Assembly (NCBI RefSeq): GCF_000159955.1 | Contig: NZ_GG695979.1 | Location: forward strand, 46,324-80,108 | Origin: Paenibacillus sp. oral taxon 786 str. D14 | GTDB lineage: Bacteria > Bacillota > Bacilli > Paenibacillales > Paenibacillaceae | Direction of reading: 5' to 3' | DNA: 33,785 nucleotides | Part shown: positions 1-8,253 of the stretch, piece after piece | Layout of the letters: each line of letters starts with the position of its first letter | Position numbering within the stretch: position 1 is the first letter of the stretch | Notes under the pieces: model-generated | What the model saw: only the letters and a program-made list of their open reading frames with translations | Told to the model about the DNA's origin: nothing | Databases searched by the model: none | Translations under genes and position numbers: made by a program

Positions 1-6
1 GCACTT

Positions 7-35
7 TTTACTTTGCCTTTACGTCATGGTATAAT
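7..35 (+). promoter_or_regulatory. Sigma-A-type promoter of hpf
   Basis: A perfect -10 box TATAAT (30-35) is preceded by TGG, giving an extended -10. A weak -35 TTTACT (7-12) lies 17 bp upstream. The hpf start codon is about 30 bp downstream, after the strong ribosome binding site AGGAGG at 51-56. In B. subtilis this gene is stress-controlled, but I see no clear sigma-B box in the few bases available. Confidence 0.7.
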
Positions 36-64
36 AAAGGTGCAAAGCAAAGGAGGAGTGCCCT

Positions 65-616
65 ATGAATTTTAGTATTCGAGGACAGCAGATTGAAGTG
101 ACTGAGGCCTTGCGTGACTACGTAGACAAGAAACTCAGCCGACTAGACAAGTACTTTGATGCACCCCCTACCTCAGACGGTACTGTCACGTTAAGTGTGG
201 TACGAGGCTTGCACGCGGTCGAGGTAACGATTCCTTTGACCGGCGTTGTGCTCCGTGCGGAAGACCGCAGCGACGACATGTACGCATCCATTGATGCGGT
301 TGTGGACAAGCTTGAACGTCAAATCCGCAAGCACAAAACGAAAATCAACCGTAAGCTGCGCCAGAAGGGCGTGAAGAACAGCCTCTTTGTAGAGGACGCG
401 ACCACAGGCTCCGTTGCGCTGGATGAAGGCGAGGAAGAGCTGGAAGTGGTTCGCACGAAACGCTTTACCTTGAAGCCGATGGACGTAGAGGAAGCGATTT
501 TGCAAATGAATATGGTAGGACACAACTTCTTCGTTTTCTCGAACATCGACACTAAGGAAGTTAACGTCGTCTACAAGCGCAATGACGGCAAATACGGTTT
601 GATTGAACAGGATTAA
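65..616 (+). CDS. hpf: Long-form ribosome hibernation promoting factor
   Basis: The 183-residue protein has the two-domain layout of long HPF (YvyD). The N-terminal RaiA-like fold (about 1-100) begins with the typical FSIRGQQIEVTEALRDYV stretch and has a basic helix around 85-102 (RQIRKHKTKINRKLRQKG). An acidic linker (about 108-128) leads to the C-terminal dimerisation domain (about 130-183; FTLKPMDVEEAILQM, then GHNFFVF). The family binds the 30S subunit in stationary phase or stress, and the C-terminal domain pairs two 70S ribosomes into inactive 100S dimers. Its place just before secA and prfB is the usual Bacillales order. It has its own promoter and terminator, so it is probably monocistronic. 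The start is well supported by AGGAGG 8 bases upstream. Confidence 0.96.
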   Translation: MNFSIRGQQIEVTEALRDYVDKKLSRLDKYFDAPPTSDGTVTLSVVRGLHAVEVTIPLTGVVLRAEDRSDDMYASIDAVVDKLERQIRKHKTKINRKLRQKGVKNSLFVEDATTGSVALDEGEEELEVVRTKRFTLKPMDVEEAILQMNMVGHNFFVFSNIDTKEVNVVYKRNDGKYGLIEQD

Positions 617-693
617 CCCCCTGCACTCCGTGCAATCATGGCAAGTTGTTTCAAACGAGGTGGTAATTCCTGTGATACTAACGCAAAGGAAAC

Positions 694-725
694 GAGCCTT
701 ATCCGCCCGCGGATAGGGCTCTTTA
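694..725 (+). terminator. Rho-independent terminator of hpf
   Basis: GAGCC (694-698) pairs with GGCTC (717-721), and TATCCGC (700-706) pairs with GCGGATA (709-715). The stem is about 12 bp with a very small loop and is followed by TTTA. It closes the hpf transcript before the secA promoter. Confidence 0.75.
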
Positions 726-772
726 TTCGTATACAAGGGCGCTTTACCGCAATGCAGACGTGACGGGGCGTG

Positions 773-801
773 TTGCGGCGTGCCTTACAAACTGTTACAA
801 T
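773..801 (+). promoter_or_regulatory. Promoter of secA
   Basis: Extended -10 TG-T-TACAAT (793-801) with a partial -35 TTGCGG (773-778) at 17 bp spacing. It lies after the hpf terminator and about 40 bp before the secA start. This is a motif-based call. Confidence 0.55.
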
Positions 802-840
802 TTAGGCAAATCATCTGTTTATGCGTGAAAGGGGTAAATC

Positions 841-3348
841 ATGCTGGGATTAGTAAAGAAGATATTTGGCGACACGAATGAACGTGATGTCAAACGTCTG
901 ATGAAGACGGTCGATTATATTAATTCATTAGAACCGCAATTTGAGGCGCTTTCGGACGAGCAGTTAAAAGGGAAAACCGCCGAGTTCCGGGAACGGATCG
1001 AGAAAGGCGAGACGCTGGATGAGCTGTTGCCAGAAGCTTTTGCCACAGTACGGGAAGCTTCGAAACGCACGCTGGGGATGCGTCATTTTGATGTGCAGCT
1101 GGTCGGCGGCATGGCGCTTCATGAAGGCAAGATTGCGGAGATGAAAACCGGTGAAGGGAAGACGCTGGTCGGAACCCTGCCGGTTTATTTGAATGCGCTC
1201 CTGGGGAAAGGTGTGCATGTCGTTACCGTCAACGACTATTTGGCACAACGCGATAGCCAGCAGATGGGGCAGATTTACAACTTCCTCGGCATGACGGTTG
1301 GGGTGAACCTCAACGGCATGGAGCATGAGCAGAAACAAGAAGCTTACGCTTGCGACATCACGTATGGCACGAACAACGAATTTGGGTTTGACTACCTGCG
1401 CGACAACATGGTGCTCTACAAAGAACAGATGGTACAGCGGCCGCTGTATTATTGCATTATTGATGAAGTGGACTCCATTTTGATCGATGAAGCGCGGACA
1501 CCGCTCATTATATCCGGCCAAGCTCAGAAATCCACCGAGCTGTATTATGCAGCCGATCGTTTCGTGAAGACGCTGACGCCGGAGGAAGATTATACCGTTG
1601 ATATTAAAGTAAAGGCCGTTTCGTTGACCGAAAAAGGGGTCGCTAAAGCGGAACGCGCTTTTGGCATTGATAACTTGTACGATCATAAACACGTTACCCT
1701 GAACCACCACGTGGTGCAGGCACTTAAAGCGAACGTTATCATGCGCCGCGACGTCGATTACGTCGTGACCGATGATGAGGTGCTGATCGTCGACGAATTT
1801 ACCGGCCGGATCATGCAAGGTCGCCGTTACAGCGACGGGCTGCACCAGGCGATCGAAGCCAAAGAAGGCATCGAGGTACAGAACGAAAGCATGACGCTGG
1901 CGACGATTACGTTCCAGAACTACTTCCGGATGTACCGCAAGCTGGCCGGGATGACCGGTACGGCGAAGACCGAGGAAGAAGAGTTCAAGAAAATCTACGG
2001 CCTCGAAGTGCTGCAAGTGCCGACCAACCGGCCGAACCGTCGTATCGACTTGCCGGACGTCGTTTACAAGAGTGTTGACGGCAAGTTCAAGGCGGTTGTC
2101 GAAGAAATCGTTCAGCGCCATAAGAAAAAACAACCGGTGCTCGTCGGTACGATCTCGATCGAGAACTCCGAACGCGTATCCGAGATGCTGAAGCGCAAAG
2201 GCATCCCGCACAAGGTGCTGAACGCGAAATACCATGCGGAGGAAGCCGAAATTATCTCTCACGCAGGGGAACCGGGTTCCGTGACGATCGCTACCAACAT
2301 GGCGGGCCGCGGTACCGACATTTTGCTTGGCGAAGGCGTGGCCGAATTAGGTGGCCTGCATATCATAGGTACCGAACGCCACGAATCGCGCCGGATCGAT
2401 AACCAGCTGCGCGGTCGTGCCGGCCGTCAGGGCGATCCAGGCTCCACACAGTTCTACCTGTCGCTGGGCGATGAACTGATGAAGCGGTTTGGCGCGGACA
2501 ACGTGCTGAACATGATGGAGCGTCTTGGCTTCGAGGAAGACCAACCAATCGAGAGCAAGATGATCACCCGTGCGATCGAGTCTGCGCAAAAACGCGTAGA
2601 AGGCAACAACTTCGACGTGCGTAAAGTCGTCCTACAATATGACGACGTCATGAACCAACAGCGTGAAATTATCTACAAACAGCGCCGCGAGCTGCTGGAA
2701 TCGGAGAACATTAAGCAGATCGTTCTCGATATGATCAAGCCGGTCATCGAACGGGTGGTTGAAGCCCATACCGCTGACGAGTTGCCGGAGAACTGGGAAC
2801 TGCAAGAGGTTGCCGATTACGTCAACAGCAAGCTGCTGGACGAAGGCGCCATTACGAAAGACGATCTGTGGGGCAAAGAGCCGAATGAGATGGTCGAGTA
2901 TATTTTTGAACGCGTCCTGACGAAATACAACGCTCGCGAAGAAGCGATTGGTCCGGAAATGGTACGGGAGTTCGAGAAGGTTATCGCCCTCCGTGCTGTC
3001 GACAGCAAATGGATGGACCATATCGACGCGATGGATCAGCTGCGTCAAGGCATTCATCTTCGTGCATACGGCGGTACCGATCCGCTGCGCGAATATCAAT
3101 TTGAAGGCTATGAGATGTTCAACGCGATGATCGCCAGCATTCAGGAAGAAGTCGCGACGTACATCATGAAGGCGCAGATCGAAACGAACCAGGAACGCCA
3201 AGCGGTCGTGGATGAGAACAAAATCACCACGAGCGGCGAGCCGGCAGAGAAACGCCCAGTCAAACGCGGCGAAACGATCGGCCGCAACGACTTGTGCCCA
3301 TGCGGCAGCGGCAAGAAGTACAAACACTGCCACGGCCAAAACGCATAA
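841..3348 (+). CDS. secA: Protein translocase ATPase subunit SecA
   Basis: The 835-residue protein is the expected length for a Bacillales SecA1. It is the ATP-driven motor that pushes preproteins through SecYEG. Visible motifs are Walker A GEGKT (104-108) within [10 protein letters not shown], Walker B DEVD (208-211) within [13 protein letters not shown], and the second motor domain with [15 protein letters not shown] and [13 protein letters not shown]. The C-terminal zinc-binding tail has C819, C821, C830 and H831, as in SecB- and phospholipid-interacting tails. The ATG follows AAAGGGG (828-834) at 6 bp. It sits between hpf and prfB as in B. subtilis. A strong hairpin with a short T run follows, so read-through into prfB is likely limited. 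No truncation is seen. Confidence 0.98.
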   Translation: MLGLVKKIFGDTNERDVKRLMKTVDYINSLEPQFEALSDEQLKGKTAEFRERIEKGETLDELLPEAFATVREASKRTLGMRHFDVQLVGGMALHEGKIAEMKTGEGKTLVGTLPVYLNALLGKGVHVVTVNDYLAQRDSQQMGQIYNFLGMTVGVNLNGMEHEQKQEAYACDITYGTNNEFGFDYLRDNMVLYKEQMVQRPLYYCIIDEVDSILIDEARTPLIISGQAQKSTELYYAADRFVKTLTPEEDYTVDIKVKAVSLTEKGVAKAERAFGIDNLYDHKHVTLNHHVVQALKANVIMRRDVDYVVTDDEVLIVDEFTGRIMQGRRYSDGLHQAIEAKEGIEVQNESMTLATITFQNYFRMYRKLAGMTGTAKTEEEEFKKIYGLEVLQVPTNRPNRRIDLPDVVYKSVDGKFKAVVEEIVQRHKKKQPVLVGTISIENSERVSEMLKRKGIPHKVLNAKYHAEEAEIISHAGEPGSVTIATNMAGRGTDILLGEGVAELGGLHIIGTERHESRRIDNQLRGRAGRQGDPGSTQFYLSLGDELMKRFGADNVLNMMERLGFEEDQPIESKMITRAIESAQKRVEGNNFDVRKVVLQYDDVMNQQREIIYKQRRELLESENIKQIVLDMIKPVIERVVEAHTADELPENWELQEVADYVNSKLLDEGAITKDDLWGKEPNEMVEYIFERVLTKYNAREEAIGPEMVREFEKVIALRAVDSKWMDHIDAMDQLRQGIHLRAYGGTDPLREYQFEGYEMFNAMIASIQEEVATYIMKAQIETNQERQAVVDENKITTSGEPAEKRPVKRGETIGRNDLCPCGSGKKYKHCHGQNA

Positions 3349-3370
3349 TGTTCGGCATAAGCTGGGTGCG

Positions 3371-3412
3371 GCGGGGAGCCTGAGGATTTCCTTAGGCTGC
3401 CCGCTTTTGCCC
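3371..3412 (+). terminator. Terminator after secA
   Basis: A long stem pairs GCGGG (3371-3375) with CCCGC (3400-3404) and continues as AGCCTGAGGA against TCCTTAGGCT with one mismatch, about 15 bp in all. The T run is only four bases, so termination strength is uncertain. Confidence 0.6.
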
Positions 3413-3504
3413 CGTTTGGAGGGAAAACCTGTTCTCGGCCGCAGCGGCCGCGCCGATGTTGGCTCATCCGAGGTAGCCACCTCGACGTTGGTTCAGCCAC
3501 AGGC

Positions 3505-3708
3505 GAAATAGGGGTAAAAAAGGGCCTTATTTTGCTTTTTTGGGCGGATGTCTGGTAAATAAGGGAGTTTTTTGGCCTTATTTTTGCAGACTATGGCTCA
3601 AAACAGGGTTTTTCCAGGTTTAGGAATGAAATAAAGGTAGATTTTGTCCTTATTTTTTGAAATTCGGTGCCCGGGAGTTGAATAAGGGTACAAAAGGGCG
3701 TTACCTTT
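3505..3708. repeat. Four-unit palindromic repeat array (51-72-51 spacing)
   Basis: Four related AT-rich imperfect palindromes, AAATAAGGG...CCTTATTT, begin at about 3506, 3557, 3629 and 3680, a spacing of 51, 72 and 51 bp. The second unit has a perfect 8-bp stem, AAATAAGG/CCTTATTT; the others are imperfect. Unit centres are A-rich (units 1 and 4) or T-rich (units 2 and 3), as if units occur in both orientations. The array fills most of the secA-prfB gap after the terminator. A second array with the same spacing lies at 25637-25836. I see no coding potential. The function is unknown. Confidence 0.75.
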
Positions 3709-3761
3709 AAACCAAAGTGGCAGCTACAAATAAACTTTTACAAAGAAAGGTGATCTACCGT

Positions 3762-4872
3762 ATGATCGATGCGAACGTGAAACAAGACATGCGCGAAATC
3801 GCAAAGAAATTAACCAACCTTAGGGGGTCTCTTTGACTTAGATCTGAAGCAAGAGATGATCGCCAACTATGAGGAGAAAATGGCGGCACCGGATTTCTGG
3901 GACGACAACGAGAAAGCTCAAGGGATTATCGCGGAGATGAATGCGGTAAAATCCTCGGTGGACCAATATACGGCGCTGCAGAACGAATACGATGAGCTGG
4001 AAATGATGGCGGAGCTCGCCGAGGAAGAAGGCGATGAATCGCTGGCTGCGGAGGTTGCAGACTCCGTAGAGAAGCTCGTGAAGAAGCTGGAGGAGTTCGA
4101 GCTCCAGCTGCTGCTGAACCAGCCGTACGACAAAATGAACGCGATTCTCGAGTTGCATCCTGGCGCAGGCGGCACCGAGTCCCAGGACTGGGGCCAAATG
4201 CTGCTGCGGATGTATACTCGCTGGGCGGAGAAACGCGGCTTTAAGGTCGAGACGCTGGACTACCTGCCGGGCGACGAAGCCGGGATCAAGAGCGTTACGC
4301 TGTTGATCAAAGGCTACAACGCCTACGGCTACCTGAAGGCGGAGAAGGGCGTTCACCGGCTGGTGCGGATCTCGCCGTTTGACGCTTCCGGACGCCGGCA
4401 TACGTCGTTCGTCTCCTGTGACGTCGTGCCGGAGATCAGCGATGACGTGGAGATCGAAATCCGTAATGAGGATTTAAAAATCGATACGTACCGCGCCAGC
4501 GGTGCCGGCGGTCAGCACATCAACACGACCGACTCGGCCGTGCGGATTACCCACATCCCGACCGGGATCGTGGTGACCTGCCAGAACGAACGCTCACAGA
4601 TCAAGAACCGAGAACGGGCGATGACGATGCTCCGCTCCAAGCTGTACGAACGCAAGATCGAGGAGCAACAACGCGAGTTGGATGAGATCCGCGGCGAGCA
4701 ATCGGATATCGCCTGGGGCAGCCAAATCCGCTCGTACGTGTTCCACCCGTACAGCATGGTGAAGGATCACCGGACGAACGTGGAGACGGGGAATGTCGGC
4801 GCGGTGATGGACGGGGATCTGGACGCTTTTATCGACGGTTATCTGCGCAGCCAGATTAAGACGGAGAGCTAA
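3762..4872 (+). CDS. prfB: Peptide chain release factor 2, with programmed +1 frameshift
   Basis: The gene is read as 3762-3833 joined to 3835-4872, giving 369 residues. The ATG at 3762 follows AAAGGTGA (3746-3753). After 24 codons the frame meets TGA at 3834-3836 in the classic context CTT-TGA-C, with an internal Shine-Dalgarno-like AGGGGG (3822-3827) just upstream. A +1 shift continues as GAC TTA GAT into the long frame. RF2 ends translation at UGA and UAA; scarce RF2 lets ribosomes stall on the UGA and shift, which is the known autoregulation. The body has the SPF tripeptide anticodon ([11 protein letters not shown]) and the catalytic GGQ motif ([16 protein letters not shown]). Starting at the ATG at 3856 would wrongly cut off the N terminus. 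Confidence 0.96.
3822..3837 (+). promoter_or_regulatory. RF2 programmed frameshift signal
   Basis: AGGGGG (3822-3827), a short spacer, then CTT TGA C (3831-3837). Spacing and composition match the well-known bacterial prfB recoding site, where the internal Shine-Dalgarno element and the slow UGA codon cause a +1 shift on CUU. Confidence 0.95.
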
Positions 4873-4928
4873 TCAGCGGGACGGGAGCGCCTTGATGTGC
4901 CTTCCCGCCCGAGCCGCTACTAAATACG

Positions 4929-4966
4929 ACCCACCTTGGCCACGTTTGGTACGGGTGGGTTTTTCT
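4929..4966 (+). terminator. Terminator of prfB
   Basis: ACCCACC (4929-4935) pairs with GGTGGGT (4954-4960), followed by TTTTTC and more T-rich sequence. It lies 56 bp after the prfB stop and before the ribosome binding site of the next gene. Confidence 0.75.
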
Positions 4967-5008
4967 ATTTTTACATATTTCATGAAATGCAAGTAAGGAG
5001 GGGGAGCA

Positions 5009-5905
5009 ATGCCGCCGAAAGTTCGCAAACGCCGATTTCAAGACTATATTCCGGTCACCGGTCCGATACGCCATACGCTGGATACGTTGATGATTATCGT
5101 AGGCTCGCTGATCACTGCCTTGGCGTTTAATTTGTTTTTGGTCCCCAGTCATATCGCCTCGGGCGGTGTCTCGGGGTTATCTATCATCGTTCAGTCGCAA
5201 TTTGGAATCGAACCAGCCTACACCCAATGGGCCCTGAACATCCCGCTGTTCATCGCAGGCTACGTGCTGCTCGGGCGGGACTACTCCATCCGTTCTCTGC
5301 TGGGCACGGTGGTGCTGCCGTTCTTCGTCTTTTTGACACGGGACATTCCCGTACCAACGACAGATCCGTTGCTGGCTTCGTTATATGGAGGCATCGGGGT
5401 GGGGATAGGACTCGGTATTGTGTTCCGAGGCCGGGGATCCACCGGCGGGCTGTCCACCTTGGCGCAAATTATTCAAAAATACAGCGGCCTCAGCCTCTCC
5501 GTTTGCGTTGTGATGATGGACGGGATTGTGATTGTGTTGGCGTTATTTTTGCTGACCCCGGAAAAAGCGCTCTATGCCCTGATCGGACTGTACATCACCG
5601 GTAAAATCATCGATGCCATCGAGCTGGGCTTCAATTACACGAAGGTCGCTTACATTATTGCCGACCGGACGGAGGAGATCTCGCAGGCTGTGCTCACTCA
5701 CCTGGACCGGGGGCTGACTAAGCTGGACGGTCACGGCGGGTACACCGGCGATGCGCGGACCGTGCTGATGGTCGTTGTAGGGCAGAGCGAAGTCACGCGG
5801 CTCAAGACGTTGGTACAGACGCTGGATCCCAATGCCTTTGTCATCATCACGAATGCACATGAGGTATTGGGGGAAGGGTTTAAAAGGGTGCAGGGAGAGC
5901 AGTGA
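5009..5905 (+). CDS. YitT family membrane protein (DUF161/DUF2179)
   Basis: The 298-residue protein has a basic N terminus (MPPKVRKRR). About five to six hydrophobic segments follow between residues 25 and 190, including DTLMIIVGSLITALAFNLFLVP, and then the glycine-rich block GGIGVGIGLGIVFRGRGSTGG typical of YitT proteins. The C-terminal soluble part (about 210-290; YIIADRTEEISQAVL, then VVVGQSEVTRLKTLVQTLDPNAFV) fits DUF2179. Such proteins are common in several copies in Bacillales and their substrate is not established. The start has AAGGAGGGGG upstream at 4995-5004. It appears to be a single-gene unit. Confidence 0.88.
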   Translation: MPPKVRKRRFQDYIPVTGPIRHTLDTLMIIVGSLITALAFNLFLVPSHIASGGVSGLSIIVQSQFGIEPAYTQWALNIPLFIAGYVLLGRDYSIRSLLGTVVLPFFVFLTRDIPVPTTDPLLASLYGGIGVGIGLGIVFRGRGSTGGLSTLAQIIQKYSGLSLSVCVVMMDGIVIVLALFLLTPEKALYALIGLYITGKIIDAIELGFNYTKVAYIIADRTEEISQAVLTHLDRGLTKLDGHGGYTGDARTVLMVVVGQSEVTRLKTLVQTLDPNAFVIITNAHEVLGEGFKRVQGEQ

Positions 5906-5984
5906 CTTCTGGTAGTTGGTTGATCTCTCCGGTGCTGGCTGACCAAAGGGGATAAGCTCGGCATGGGGGAACTCTGCTGGGCTT

Positions 5985-6104
5985 TTTTGCACCATTATCC
6001 CTTTCCTTCAGGAGATGATCGTTAGGGCAGGGGTGAACTGACCTGTGCAGATCATTCATCAAGAAGTGTTTCTTGCTCTGATCGAACGGGATAATGGTGT
6101 AAAA
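5985..6104. mobile_element. Candidate 120-bp MITE-like inverted-repeat element
   Basis: A 17-bp sequence at 5985-6001 (TTTTGCACCATTATCCC) recurs inverted at 6088-6104 (GGGATAATGGTGTAAAA) with one mismatch, enclosing about 86 bp of non-coding DNA. Smaller inverted repeats lie inside (ATGATC/GATCAT; AAGAA/TTCTT). No target-site duplication is evident and no transposase is near. It could instead be a long RNA hairpin in the tail of the YitT transcript. The rest of the 316-bp gap (5906-6221) holds only the 6173-6206 terminator. Confidence 0.4.
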
Positions 6105-6172
6105 GGGGTCCGGAGAATCTAATACGTCCGGGGAGACGCATGCCCCGAAAAAGAACATACCCGCAAAATAGA

Positions 6173-6206
6173 AATAAACCGTCCGAATTGATTCGGACGG
6201 TTTATT
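6173..6206 (-). terminator. Terminator of the PIG-L deacetylase gene, possibly bidirectional
   Basis: A perfect 16-bp inverted repeat (6173-6188 with 6191-6206, core ACCGTCCGAAT) ends 15 bp beyond the stop of the minus-strand gene. It has T-rich tails on both sides, so it may also stop transcripts arriving from the left. Confidence 0.85.
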
Positions 6207-6221
6207 GTTTGGGTGTCGCAT

Positions 6222-6923
6222 TCAAACCAAGCCATCATAGATAGACTGCTCGTTTTTTTGTGGATACCGTTCGCCCCGCTCCCAGATCAGCTCAAATGAC
6301 TCGAATTGGTGATGCGGCGGTACCTGCGGTCCTAAAACGCCAAATACCCGCTCCACGCTCCAAATTTGCGACTCATGGGCGGCCAGGGCTTGGCGTTTGG
6401 CTTCCCAACGGTTGCCGGCCGCCACGCGCAGCACGCTGGAATGATCCGAAGTATACGATCCCAGTTGGTTATAATACAATTTCTGCACGGTAGGCGCTTG
6501 GCCGCCAAAAACGACATCGTTTACGGCGTGATGGATGACGATATGATCCGGGTGTCCGGATAGACCGTCTTCCGGGAACGTCACGACGACCTCCGCCTGA
6601 TGGCGCCACAAGAAGTCGGCAATCTTCTCCCGCAGCATCGCCGGGTCCGCCTCCTTCAGCTTGCCGTCCGGCAGCCCCAGCTGCTCGACAACGGAGATGC
6701 CGAGGATCTCGGCGGCTTTGGCCAACTCCTGATCCCTGCGGGCAGCTAACTGTTCGCGTGTCATTTCCCCTAAGCGACCGGTTTTACCCGCGTCTCCCCG
6801 GGTGGCGGTCAGCAGCACCGCCTTGCCTCCTTCATCGGCGATTTGCCGGATTAAATAAGAACACCCAAATGTTTCATCATCGGGATGAGCGTATACGAAT
6901 GCGATCGTTTTTTCGTTCGACAT
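6222..6923 (-). CDS. PIG-L/LmbE family deacetylase (bacillithiol BshB-like)
   Basis: The start is set at the ATG at 6923 (MSNEKTIAFVYAHPDDE), which has AAGGAGGAG upstream; the longer open frame to 7025 would add a basic, unconserved leader. This gives 233 residues. The zinc-binding signature AHPDDE (12-17) and the second motif SGHPDH identify the metal-dependent N-acetyl-glucosaminyl deacetylase fold. Bacillales relatives include BshB1/BshB2, which deacetylate GlcNAc-malate in bacillithiol synthesis. However, the block TRGDAGKTG resembles the wider LmbE group, so the substrate is left open. It is divergent from the arginine operon and ends in a strong terminator. Confidence 0.82.
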   Translation of the reverse strand: MSNEKTIAFVYAHPDDETFGCSYLIRQIADEGGKAVLLTATRGDAGKTGRLGEMTREQLAARRDQELAKAAEILGISVVEQLGLPDGKLKEADPAMLREKIADFLWRHQAEVVVTFPEDGLSGHPDHIVIHHAVNDVVFGGQAPTVQKLYYNQLGSYTSDHSSVLRVAAGNRWEAKRQALAAHESQIWSVERVFGVLGPQVPPHHQFESFELIWERGERYPQKNEQSIYDGLV

Positions 6924-7051
6924 GGTGCTTCTGCTTCTCCTCCTTCTATGCGGTACATGAGCACCTTCTAAATATACCTGATTCAGACCTTGCACAAAAG
7001 TTGGACGGCGAGAGAGGCCTGACATGCGAGGGTAAATTTTTGTGAGAGTTG

Positions 7052-7088
7052 TTGTATTTATATAAGTTCAGCCGTATAATAATACATA
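7052..7088 (+). promoter_or_regulatory. argC promoter with ArgR-box-like palindromes
   Basis: -35 TTGTAT (7052-7057) and -10 TATAAT (7075-7080) at 17-bp spacing. Two AT-rich ARG-box-like stretches overlap it: about 7053-7070 (TGTATTTATATAAGTTCA) and the palindrome GTAT-AATA-ATAC (7074-7085). ArgR/AhrC operators typically overlap the promoter in this way, so arginine repression is likely but inferred. Confidence 0.6.
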
Positions 7089-7160
7089 TTTACAACGGAA
7101 TGATGCATATTGTTGATTTCATAGGCTTGATCCAACGGGAGAGGAAGCGAGGTTAGCATT

Positions 7161-8213
7161 GTGAACGGGGAGAAAATAAAAGTAGCCATCGTCGGTTCCA
7201 CGGGGTATGGGGGCGTGGAGCTGATTCGTTTTTTATGGGGACATCCGCATGTGGAGATCGCTTCGGTGATTTCCGTTTCTAGCGCGGGAGAGCCCTTAAC
7301 GGACGGGTTCCCGCATTTATCCGAGATCATCGTTCAGCCGCTGGACGGCTTGAATCCGGTGGAGCTTGCGACGAAGGTCGATGTGGTATTTACCGCAACG
7401 CCATCCGGGGTCAGCACGAAGCTGGTGCCGCAGCTGCTGGAGGTTGGACTGAAGGTTATTGATTTGTCCGGTGATTTTCGGCTCAAAGACGGCCGTGAAT
7501 ACGAGGCTTGGTATAAACATGAGGCTCCGGCAGCAGCGTTGCTTGAGCAGGCGGTGTATGGCTTGGCGGAGATTTACGGCGATGAGGTGAAAGGCAAGGA
7601 GTTCGTCTCCAACCCGGGCTGCTATCCAACCGCTACGCTGCTTGGTCTGATCCCGGCGCTGAGTGCAGGCTGGATTGATCCGGGCAGCATCATCATCGAT
7701 GCCAAGTCGGGTGTATCCGGCGCGGGCCGGGGCATGAACCTGACAAACCATTACGCGGAAATCAATGAAAATATGAAAGTATATAAGGTCAACAAGCACC
7801 AGCACATCCCAGAGATCGAGCAAACCTTAGGGAAAATCACCGGTGAACCGGTCACGGTGACGTTCACGACGCACCTGACGCCGATGACGCGGGGGATTAT
7901 GTGCACGATGTACGCCACGTTGAAGGGCGCCTATACAGAGGAAGATTTGATCCAGCTGTACCGTCAATATTACGAAGGACGTCCGTTCGTCCGCATCCGG
8001 GACAAAGGCAAGTGGCCGGCGACCAAGGAAGTGTTCGGCTCGAACTTTTGTGACATCGGCTTTGCGGCGGATGCACGTACAGGTCGGCTGACGATCGTGT
8101 CCGTCATTGATAATTTGGTCAAAGGCGCGGCGGGGCAAGCGATTCAGAATTTGAACCTGATGATGGGCTGGGAGGAAACGACCGGCTTGAAGTTCACACC
8201 GGTTTACCCATAG
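7161..8213 (+). CDS. argC: N-acetyl-gamma-glutamyl-phosphate reductase
   Basis: The 350-residue protein catalyses the third step of arginine synthesis, NADPH reduction of N-acetylglutamyl phosphate to the semialdehyde. The Rossmann loop GSTGYGG (12-18) and the active-site cysteine C154 in SNPGCYPTA are present, with the later HQHIPEIEQ motif. The start is a GTG at 7161 with a modest GAGG 8 bp upstream; no better start is seen. It is the first gene of the argCJBDFGH operon, and the promoter with ArgR-like boxes lies about 80-110 bp upstream. Confidence 0.97.
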   Translation: MNGEKIKVAIVGSTGYGGVELIRFLWGHPHVEIASVISVSSAGEPLTDGFPHLSEIIVQPLDGLNPVELATKVDVVFTATPSGVSTKLVPQLLEVGLKVIDLSGDFRLKDGREYEAWYKHEAPAAALLEQAVYGLAEIYGDEVKGKEFVSNPGCYPTATLLGLIPALSAGWIDPGSIIIDAKSGVSGAGRGMNLTNHYAEINENMKVYKVNKHQHIPEIEQTLGKITGEPVTVTFTTHLTPMTRGIMCTMYATLKGAYTEEDLIQLYRQYYEGRPFVRIRDKGKWPATKEVFGSNFCDIGFAADARTGRLTIVSVIDNLVKGAAGQAIQNLNLMMGWEETTGLKFTPVYP

Positions 8214-8253
8214 GGAGATATCAACTTATTTAGGCTTGTGAAAGGAGTACGTC

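Noticed and set aside
964..2262. 432-codon open frame on the minus strand
   Set aside because: It lies wholly antisense to secA, which has clear motifs throughout. The translation shows no domain and no ribosome binding site was found; it is a codon-bias shadow.
3505..3708. CRISPR array
   Set aside because: Only four units, too degenerate, palindromic throughout, with similar rather than unique spacers, and no cas genes nearby.
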